In this document: positions 1 to 5,413 of the stretch, in pieces
Layout: each line of letters begins with the position of its first letter
Position numbering within the stretch: the stretch's first letter is position 1
NCBI GenBank assembly: GCA_020859645.1
Contig: JAJBVU010000090.1
Location: 1-7,787, forward strand
Source: Eubacterium sp.
GTDB lineage: Bacteria > Bacillota > Clostridia > Lachnospirales > CAG-274
DNA length: 7,787 nucleotides
Direction: 5' to 3'
The notes under the pieces: generated by a model
What the model was told of the DNA's origin: nothing
What the model saw: the letters and a program-made list of their open reading frames with translations, nothing else
Database searches by the model: none
Program-made: the position numbers and the translations under genes

Positions 1-127
1 GAACAGCACCTATCGCTGTAAGAAGTATTCCCATAAATATGCCCATACAGGGACAGATACAGCTGAAAAGAACCCCTGCCCCGAAGCTCATAATCGCCAA
101 ACCCAAAAGCCGTCTTTTAACTCCCAC
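1..127 (-). CDS. Small hydrophobic membrane peptide, partial (3' end outside window)
   Basis: I do not recognise this gene. From a GTG at 127-125 the frame stays open to the window edge, giving 42 residues. A short basic start (VGVKRR) is followed by an almost entirely hydrophobic stretch from about residue 7 to 42, enough for one or two membrane passes. The middle holds a CxCxC cluster (SCICPC, Cys23, Cys25, Cys27). The frame is open upstream to a TAG at 196-194, so the start is uncertain. GTG is preferred because GGGTG lies 7 bases upstream (139-135); an internal ATG at 91-89 is an alternative. It sits 74 bp after thiN, where B. subtilis carries spoVM, but it does not resemble the SpoVM sequence as I know it. 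Hydrophobic composition and the positive-inside start support a real gene; the missing end keeps confidence moderate. Confidence 0.45.
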   Translation of the reverse strand, partial: MGVKRRLLGLAIMSFGAGVLFSCICPCMGIFMGILLTAIGAV

Positions 128-153
128 AAAATCACACCCGAAAACAGCTGTAA

Positions 154-181
154 TATTATATGAAAAAAGCCGCTGAAAAGT
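154..181 (-). promoter_or_regulatory. Possible promoter with a sporulation-sigma-like -10 element
   Basis: On the minus strand CATATAATA (162-154) contains a perfect TATAAT (160-155) and also fits the Bacillus sigma-K -10 pattern CATAnnnTA. An AC dinucleotide at 181-180 lies 17 bases upstream, the sigma-K spacing. There is no TTGACA-like -35 at the right distance for the housekeeping sigma. Transcription would start roughly 20 bases before the GTG of the small ORF. The match is short and the region is AT-rich, so chance is a serious alternative. Confidence 0.2.
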
Positions 182-201
182 GCTTTTGAAAAACTAAAAT
201 G

Positions 202-837
202 TCAGTCCTTTGAGAGAATTACCAAAAGCAAGCCCTCTTTTATTTTGACCTGAACCTTTTCTTCTGTTGCTACATTGCTTATCCCCAAAGAGCTGCCTAT
301 AGTAAGCTCCGCATTATCGAGAGTATAATAAAGTCCCTTTGTGGTAACTCCCTTAACTGTGGTTGTAAGAGGAATAAGAGACAAAAGCCTGCCCTTTTCA
401 ACATCAAACGAAATCTTGTCGTCAATAAGATAAACTGTGTTGTGGCTGTCCACAAGCCTTGCCGTTACTCCTGCTTTAAGGGGAATTGCAAGCAAATGAA
501 AATTTGCCAGTGTGTGGTCAAGGCGTGTACCTATACAGCCTATAAGGGTTATGTCGTCAGCTCCCCTTTCGATTGCAAGGCGAAGCCCCAGTTCGCTGTC
601 CGTAAAGTCCTTTTCACAGGGTACCCTTATTATTTCAACGCCGCTGTCTTTAAGCTCCTTTACAAGCTCTTCACCGGCAGAGTCAAAATCCCCTGCCATA
701 ATATGGGGCTTGACCCCCAAAGCCTTGCAAAGCTTAGCCCCGGCGTCGCAGCTTATAATTAAATCGGCAGCGGAGACATATGCCCTGACCTCGTCTGAGG
801 TGTCGGGGCTGCCTCCGCATATTACAGCCGCCCTCAC
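202..837 (-). CDS. thiN: Thiamine pyrophosphokinase (thiamine diphosphokinase)
   Basis: Transfers pyrophosphate from ATP to thiamine, giving thiamine diphosphate, the cofactor of transketolase and pyruvate-type decarboxylases; cytosolic. The 211-residue product has the usual length and the family signatures in order: SCDAGAK (29-35), MAGDFDS (47-53), the acidic CEKDFTDSELGL (74-85), GCIGTRLDHTLAN (100-112) and GISN (185-188) near the end. The N-terminal half is the catalytic Rossmann-like domain; the C-terminal half from about residue 125 is the beta-rich thiamine-binding domain. The start is GTG at 837-835, which overlaps the rpe stop as GTGA (4-bp overlap). AAGGAAG at 852-846 lies inside the end of rpe at suitable distance, so translation is probably coupled. 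thiN follows rpe in the same order in B. subtilis (yloS). Identification is firm. Confidence 0.95.
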   Translation of the reverse strand: MRAAVICGGSPDTSDEVRAYVSAADLIISCDAGAKLCKALGVKPHIMAGDFDSAGEELVKELKDSGVEIIRVPCEKDFTDSELGLRLAIERGADDITLIGCIGTRLDHTLANFHLLAIPLKAGVTARLVDSHNTVYLIDDKISFDVEKGRLLSLIPLTTTVKGVTTKGLYYTLDNAELTIGSSLGISNVATEEKVQVKIKEGLLLVILSKD

Positions 838-1499
838 TTATTATACTTCCTTATAATTTCGTAAAGGGTTTCAATATTTTCTTCAAGCTTATAGTCCTTA
901 TAGATTGAAGAGCCGCCGACGATTACATTTGCTCCGGCGTCAATAACCTCTTCCAAATTTTCGGGCAAAATTCCGCCGTCGATTTCTATATCTACATTAT
1001 AACCGTTGGCATCGATATATTTTCTCAAATTTCTGACCTTGTCGAGGGTATGGGGCAGAAGCCCCTGACCGCCGAAACCGGGAACAACCCCCATAACAAG
1101 AACCTGGTCAACCCTGTCAAGATAGGGAAAAACAGCCCTTTCCATAGTGGAGGGGTTTATTGTTATACAAGCCTTTTTTCCGTATTTTTTTATATATTCA
1201 ATAGCCTTGTCGGGCTTGTTTGTGGCTTCATAGTGAAAGCTTACAATATCCGCCCCGCACTGACAGAAAAGCTTTATATTTTTTATGGGGTCATAAACCA
1301 TAAGGTGCACGTCAAGAACCATATCCGTCATTTTTCTCATATTTTTTATGGCTGCTGTTCCGAAGCTGAAATTGGGAACAAAAAGCCCGTCCATAATATC
1401 AATATGAATATAAGGTATTTTCATTTTTTCAAACACCTTGATTTCGTCCTCAAGGTGCATCATATTAGATGCCAAAATAGATGGTGCCAGCTTAATCAT
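834..1499 (-). CDS. rpe: Ribulose-phosphate 3-epimerase
   Basis: Interconverts D-ribulose 5-phosphate and D-xylulose 5-phosphate in the pentose phosphate pathway; cytosolic TIM-barrel metalloenzyme. The 221-residue protein has standard length. Visible motifs: LAPSILASN (4-12), HIDIMDG (32-38) with metal ligand His32 and ligand/catalytic Asp34, VHLMV with His65, SFHYEA (87-92), PGFGGQ (140-145) for phosphate binding, and IEIDGGI (171-177) with catalytic Asp174. All expected metal and catalytic residues are present. One oddity is GVVPGFGGQ at 137-145, where the family usually has an Asn just before the Pro. The ATG at 1499-1497 has GAGG at 1513-1510, overlapping the rsgA stop; the gap to rsgA is 12 bp. 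Its 3' end overlaps thiN by 4 bp. Confidence 0.95.
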   Translation of the reverse strand: MIKLAPSILASNMMHLEDEIKVFEKMKIPYIHIDIMDGLFVPNFSFGTAAIKNMRKMTDMVLDVHLMVYDPIKNIKLFCQCGADIVSFHYEATNKPDKAIEYIKKYGKKACITINPSTMERAVFPYLDRVDQVLVMGVVPGFGGQGLLPHTLDKVRNLRKYIDANGYNVDIEIDGGILPENLEEVIDAGANVIVGGSSIYKDYKLEENIETLYEIIRKYNK

Positions 1500-1511
1500 A
1501 ATTTATTAACC

Positions 1512-2375
1512 TCACTTTTTTCCTTTCAGCTCTGTGTATATTCGCTTAAAAAAGTCATATCTTTCCTGTGAAACAGCCCTGCCTACCTGCTCCTTAAGCT
1601 TGCAGTCCGGCTCATTTATATGACGGCAGTCCCTAAATCTGCACCCTTCAAGATAGGGCTTAAACTCTTTGAAATAACCTGTCAAAACATCGGGGTTTAA
1701 AAGGCTCAAATCGATTGAGGTAAAGCCCGGACTGTCGGCTATATATGTGTTGTCGTCGATTTTCAAAAGCTCAACGTGCCTTGTGGTGTGTCTGCCTCTG
1801 CTGATTTTTCGGCTAAGGGTGCCTGTTTCCATAACATTATTTTCGCAGATGTTGTTTATAAGGCTTGACTTGCCCACTCCGGAAGGTCCTGCAAGAACAC
1901 TGACCTTGCCCTTAAGGGAGCTTTTAAGCTCTTCAAGCCCAATTCCCTTTTCGCAGCTTACAAAATGAAGCTCATAAACGCCGCCGAAAATCCGCTTTAA
2001 AGTTTCTTCACCATCACCGGAGTCAAGATCGGCCTTGTTCATGACTATTTTAATGTCCTTTATGCTTCTGCTTTCCGCAATAATAAGGAAGCCGTTTAAA
2101 AGATCAAGGTTCAGCTTTGGTTCACGGGGTGCGCAGACAATAAGAGCAGAGTCCACATTGCAGACTGCCGGTCTTACAAGACTGTTGTTTCTGGTCAGAA
2201 GCTTTTCAACAACACATTCGCCGTCACCTAAAGGAGTTATTTCCGCAAAGTCCCCTATACAGGGCTTTTTGCCTTCCTTTCGGAAGATACCCCTTGCTCT
2301 GCCCTCAAAAAGCTCTCCCTTATCGTTTGCAACAGTATAAAGTCCCCCTACTCCCTTAATTATTCTTCCCTTCAT
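1512..2375 (-). CDS. rsgA: Ribosome small-subunit-dependent GTPase A (RsgA/CpgA)
   Basis: Late 30S-subunit assembly GTPase that checks the decoding centre and is released on GTP hydrolysis. The 287-residue product has an N-terminal OB fold (about 1-67) and a circularly permuted GTPase domain: G4 NKAD (113-116) comes before the P-loop GPSGVGKSS (163-171), then the switch I region RGRHTTRH (193-200) and G3 DSPGF (214-218). The C-terminal zinc knuckle is Cys245, Cys250, His252, Cys258, the family spacing. I chose ATG at 2375-2373, two bases after the prkC stop; a TTG at 2381-2379 would add two residues and overlap prkC. No clear Shine-Dalgarno lies upstream, so ribosomes may re-initiate after prkC. 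In B. subtilis the homologue (CpgA/YloQ) is a PrkC/PrpC substrate, which fits the neighbourhood. Confidence 0.96.
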   Translation of the reverse strand: MKGRIIKGVGGLYTVANDKGELFEGRARGIFRKEGKKPCIGDFAEITPLGDGECVVEKLLTRNNSLVRPAVCNVDSALIVCAPREPKLNLDLLNGFLIIAESRSIKDIKIVMNKADLDSGDGEETLKRIFGGVYELHFVSCEKGIGLEELKSSLKGKVSVLAGPSGVGKSSLINNICENNVMETGTLSRKISRGRHTTRHVELLKIDDNTYIADSPGFTSIDLSLLNPDVLTGYFKEFKPYLEGCRFRDCRHINEPDCKLKEQVGRAVSQERYDFFKRIYTELKGKK

Positions 2376-2377
2376 AA

Positions 2378-4495
2378 TCAATATGTTTTAGTATCGGCAA
2401 GCTTGCCGTCCAAATAATAGCTTGAGCTTGTAAGTCCGCCGTCGTCATAGCTGTGAACAGCGCTTATAACATCGTCATAATAAACCTTATAGGTACTGCC
2501 TGAGCCTGTTAAGCTGGCGGAATAAGGGAAGCTTGACTTGTTTACGGTTTTAGTATAAACCACTGTTTCGCTTCCGTCAAGCCCTACTTCGGCAATTTTA
2601 ACTGTTACGCTGTCGCTTGAGGGAACTTGTGTAATAGGAACCGCAACGGAATATGACTGTGAAACAGCCTGGTCATAATCAACACTTTGAACCGCCGCTG
2701 TGGTTTCCTCTGCTTCTTCGTCGCTTTCTTCAGTGGTTGTTTCTGTGGTTGTTTCGCTTGCTCCCGTACTTATATAAATAATAACGGTAGAGCCTTCAAG
2801 GGCTTCAATTCCTCCGTCCTTGCTTTGAGCGCAGACCTGTCCCTTTGCATATTCGTCTGAAGCCGCTTCTTCAACCTTAACAACAAAGCCCTGTTCCTCA
2901 AGAATTTTAACGGCTTCGCTTTCGGTCTTTCCCAAAACGTTTTCAACCTCTACCATAGTTTCGCTTTCGGAAATGCTTATATAAAGTGTAACCTCATCGC
3001 TTATATTAACCATTTCACCTGCTTCGGGGTCTGTGGAAATAATTGTTCCCGAAGGTATGTTTGTAGACTGTCTTGCCACAAAATTAATGTTTGTAATACC
3101 CAGTGCCTTAAGCTCTGTCTGGGCGTCCTCCATAGAGTCTCCCACTATATCGGGGAACTCAACCTCGCCGTTTCCGGCTGAAACCTGAACGTTTACAGTG
3201 TCGCCTTTGGAAACCTTCTTGCCGGCTTCGATTTCCTGCCATACAACAATGCCTGCAAGCTCTTCGCTTTCAACAAGCTCTGCTTCAAGGAAAATTCCGT
3301 TTTCCTTAGCCGATTTTTCCGCAATCTCCTGTGTTTTGCCCACTAAATCGGGCATAATAACATCGTTGCCGCTGTTTCCGCCTACCATAAAGGCGATTAC
3401 AACAGTGATTATTGCAATAATAGCCGCTCCCGTAATAACTGCGCCGAAAATAACACGTCTGTTGGCGGCTTTTGCTTCTTCCTCTTCACGCTGTCTTTTA
3501 AGTCTTTCTCTTTCAGCGGAACTCTTTGAAGGTCTGCGGCTGTGAGTACTTCTGACATTATGTCTTTCACCGCTTGAAGCGGATTTTTCCCTTATGGCTT
3601 TTCTGTCCTCGCTTGTAAGAACAATTGTCTGAGATGTTTTGTCATATACATTTTCGGTAACAAAATTTCCTGTTGTGTCTGAAATTGCCTTTTTAAGGTC
3701 AATGCTCAGCTCTTTGGCGCTTTTATATCTTTGAAAAGCCTTTTTTGAAGCAGCCTTGTTTATAATCTTAATCAAGCTGTCAGAGGCGTCGGGGTTAAGA
3801 GCCTTTATATCGGGCAAGGGCTCGTCCATATGCTTCATAGCAAGGGCAACGGGAGACTCGCCGTCAAAGGGCAGTCTGCCTGTGAGCATTTCAAACATAA
3901 CTATGCCCAGAGAATATATGTCGCTTTTATCGTCTACAAAGCCGCCCCTTGCCTGTTCAGGTGAAAAATAATGGGCTGAACCCATTTGATCCGCAGTAAG
4001 AGTTGAGCTTGTAGCCGCTTTGGCAATACCGAAGTCAGTTACTTTAATATTGCCCTCTCTTGTAACCATTATGTTTTGGGGCTTAATATCTCTGTGAACA
4101 ATATCCTTTTTATGGGCAGCCTCCAAAGCAGAAGCAATCTGCATGGAAACACCCAGTGTTTCTTCATTTGTAAAGGGAGCATTTTTAAGAATAAGCTCCT
4201 TAAGGGTATATCCGTCAATATATTCCATAATAATATAACAAATATCCCCGTCTCTGCCTACGTCATAGGCGCTTACTATATTGGGGTGGGTTAAGCCGGC
4301 TACAGCCTGGGCTTCCTTTGTAAAGCGTTTTACAAAGTCCTCGTTGTCGATATATTCTTCCTTTAAAGCCTTAAAGGTAACAACTCTGTTTAGCTTTTCG
4401 TCAACTGCTTTATAGACAACGGCTGTTCCGCCGATGCCCAGCTGTTCCTCAATTCTGTATCTTCCGCTGATAATGGTGCCGCTTTCCAACATCAT
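2378..4495 (-). CDS. prkC: Membrane Ser/Thr protein kinase with three PASTA domains
   Basis: Senses cell-wall fragments or lipid II outside the cell and phosphorylates cytoplasmic proteins on Ser/Thr. From ATG 4495 it has 705 residues. Kinase domain about 13-275: glycine loop GIGGTAVVY (20-28), ATP lysine Lys42 in VTFK (usual form VAIK), Glu61 of helix C, HRDIKPQN (134-141), DFG (154-156), activation loop with Thr162, Ser163, Ser164, Thr165 and Thr167, and SPEQA (178-182). A charged juxtamembrane stretch (about 300-346) precedes one membrane helix (348-373). Three PASTA repeats follow (about 378-440, 445-508, 515-577), then a Thr/Glu linker (580-600) and a roughly 100-residue Ser/Tyr-rich C-terminal domain. 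The start follows the prpC stop by one base, with GGGAGG (4510-4505) inside prpC. An adjacent second ATG (4492) is possible. Confidence 0.96.
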   Translation of the reverse strand: MMLESGTIISGRYRIEEQLGIGGTAVVYKAVDEKLNRVVTFKALKEEYIDNEDFVKRFTKEAQAVAGLTHPNIVSAYDVGRDGDICYIIMEYIDGYTLKELILKNAPFTNEETLGVSMQIASALEAAHKKDIVHRDIKPQNIMVTREGNIKVTDFGIAKAATSSTLTADQMGSAHYFSPEQARGGFVDDKSDIYSLGIVMFEMLTGRLPFDGESPVALAMKHMDEPLPDIKALNPDASDSLIKIINKAASKKAFQRYKSAKELSIDLKKAISDTTGNFVTENVYDKTSQTIVLTSEDRKAIREKSASSGERHNVRSTHSRRPSKSSAERERLKRQREEEEAKAANRRVIFGAVITGAAIIAIITVVIAFMVGGNSGNDVIMPDLVGKTQEIAEKSAKENGIFLEAELVESEELAGIVVWQEIEAGKKVSKGDTVNVQVSAGNGEVEFPDIVGDSMEDAQTELKALGITNINFVARQSTNIPSGTIISTDPEAGEMVNISDEVTLYISISESETMVEVENVLGKTESEAVKILEEQGFVVKVEEAASDEYAKGQVCAQSKDGGIEALEGSTVIIYISTGASETTTETTTEESDEEAEETTAAVQSVDYDQAVSQSYSVAVPITQVPSSDSVTVKIAEVGLDGSETVVYTKTVNKSSFPYSASLTGSGSTYKVYYDDVISAVHSYDDGGLTSSSYYLDGKLADTKTY
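2733..2756 (-). repeat. 12-bp tandem repeat encoding the Thr-rich linker of PrkC
   Basis: Two adjacent copies, gtggttgtttct (2733-2744) and gtggttgtttcg (2745-2756), differ only in the last base. On the coding strand they encode ETTT-ETTT in the flexible acidic/Thr linker between the third PASTA domain and the C-terminal domain. The 12-bp unit is in frame, so copy-number change would lengthen or shorten the linker without breaking the gene. Confidence 0.7.
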
Positions 4496-4496
4496 A

Positions 4497-5231
4497 TTAT
4501 CCAACCTCCCTGTCAATAAGTATTACCGAAATATTGTCTAAGCCGCCTCGGCAGTTTGCTTCATAGACAAGTCTGCCTATCTTATTTTCAGCAAAATCTT
4601 CGGAAGAAACAATATTTTTTATATCTTCGTCGCTTAACATATTGCTTAAGCCGTCTGTACATAAAATAACATAGCGTGCAAGACCGGATACAATTCCGTC
4701 AACAAGAAGATCATGGCTTACGCCCAAAGCACGGGTTATAAAATTTTTGTCGGGGTGGTGTTTAGCTTCTTCAAGGGTCAGCTTTCCGGCTTTAACAAGC
4801 TCCATAACATATGAATGGTCGGTTGTTATCTGTCTTAAATTGCCGTAGTCATCTAAGGTATAAAGCCTTGAGTCGCCTACGTGGGCAATGTAGAGCTTTC
4901 CGTTTTCAACAACTACAGCGGTGAAGGTAGTACCCATTCCGCCCAGTCTGTCGGGGTCTCTCATTGCGTCCTCTATTATACGGCTGTTGGCATATCTTAC
5001 ACCGGCTATAATAATATCCAAGGTATCGTCAGAGCCTTCATAGCCGCCGCAGTATTCGCAAAAATATTTTATAGCGGAGCTGCTTGCAACCTCGCCGCCC
5101 TTATAGCCGCCCATTCCGTCAGCCACAATATAAAGATTTGAAAGTCTGCCTACAGGCTCGTTTGAAACAAAGACGCTGTCCTCGTTTAACTCTCTTATTC
5201 TGCCTATATCGCTTTTACAAAAGCCTTTCAT
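4497..5231 (-). CDS. prpC: PP2C-family Ser/Thr protein phosphatase
   Basis: Metal-dependent (PPM/PP2C) phosphatase that reverses phosphorylation by the kinase encoded next to it; cytosolic. The 244 residues are a complete bacterial PP2C domain with no extra regions. Motifs in order: RELNEDS (13-19), VADGMGGYKGGEVAS (36-50) with metal-binding Asp38, GMGTT (98-102), HVGDSRLY (117-124) with Asp120, CTDGLS (191-196) with metal Asp193, and GLDNIS (230-235) with metal Asp232. All expected metal ligands are present. The ATG at 5231-5229 has a strong GAGGTG site 8 bases upstream. It is separated from prkC by one base, the usual phosphatase-kinase pairing. Upstream, 164 bp containing a palindromic repeat separate it from rlmN, so it could be the first gene of a subtranscript. 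Confidence 0.96.
   Translation of the reverse strand: MKGFCKSDIGRIRELNEDSVFVSNEPVGRLSNLYIVADGMGGYKGGEVASSSAIKYFCEYCGGYEGSDDTLDIIIAGVRYANSRIIEDAMRDPDRLGGMGTTFTAVVVENGKLYIAHVGDSRLYTLDDYGNLRQITTDHSYVMELVKAGKLTLEEAKHHPDKNFITRALGVSHDLLVDGIVSGLARYVILCTDGLSNMLSDEDIKNIVSSEDFAENKIGRLVYEANCRGGLDNISVILIDREVG
4505..4510 (-). promoter_or_regulatory. Ribosome binding site of prkC
   Basis: GGGAGG lies 9 bases before the ATG at 4495, within the last codons of prpC. It decides the start of the kinase: the upstream in-frame ATG at 4516 has no comparable site and would lengthen the overlap with prpC. Confidence 0.8.
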
Positions 5232-5239
5232 AAAGTTTT

Positions 5240-5245
5240 CACCTC
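5240..5245 (-). promoter_or_regulatory. Ribosome binding site of prpC
   Basis: GAGGTG with 8 bases to the ATG at 5231 is a near-ideal Shine-Dalgarno. It lies outside the adjacent palindromic repeat, so the repeat does not bury the start in secondary structure. Confidence 0.8.
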
Positions 5246-5280
5246 GCTGTTGTTTTTATTAGGAATTGACAGTTTAATGT

Positions 5281-5413
5281 AACAAAAAATCATTTTGCGG
5301 AAAAATACTGCGCTCTAAGCTAAAAGAAAAGCTTGATTTTACGGAAAAAGTTGCTTTTCTTTTAGCACTGCCGCTTGATTTTCCCTACGCTCACGCTAAA
5401 ATGATTTTTTGTT
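5281..5413. repeat. Nested palindromic repeat element (MITE-like or extragenic hairpin)
   Basis: Outer arms are a perfect 16-bp inverted repeat: aacaaaaaatcatttt (5281-5296) against aaaatgattttttgtt (5398-5413). Inside lies a second perfect 14-bp inverted repeat: gctaaaagaaaagc (5319-5332) against gcttttcttttagc (5353-5366) around a 20-base loop. Parts of the segments between the arms also pair (gcg/cgc and ggaaaa/ttttcc), so the whole 133 bp could fold into one long hairpin on either strand. It has no coding capacity of its own. It fills most of the rlmN-prpC gap and its right arm carries the rlmN stop codon. I see no clear target-site duplication and no second copy in this window, so mobility is inference; a structural RNA or transcription attenuator is the main alternative. 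Confidence 0.75.

Noticed and set aside
165..187. Possible intrinsic terminator after thiN (AAAAGC ... GCTTTT followed by T residues)
   Set aside because: The stem has only six pairs, four of them A-T, with an 11-base loop, so it is too weak to call. It remains possible that some transcripts end here.
442..856. Two overlapping plus-strand open frames opposite thiN
   Set aside because: They are antisense to a well-supported thiamine pyrophosphokinase, overlap each other in different frames and show no domain or ribosome binding site.
1050..1571. A 173-codon open frame on the plus strand
   Set aside because: It lies fully opposite rpe and the end of rsgA, both with complete catalytic motifs. 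The product is His/Tyr/Phe-rich with no recognisable domain, as expected of an antisense shadow.
5266..5271. Perfect TTGACA on the plus strand, possible antisense promoter into rlmN
   Set aside because: The best -10 at 16-17 bases is only aatcat, within the repeat arm. One good hexamer in AT-rich DNA is not enough.
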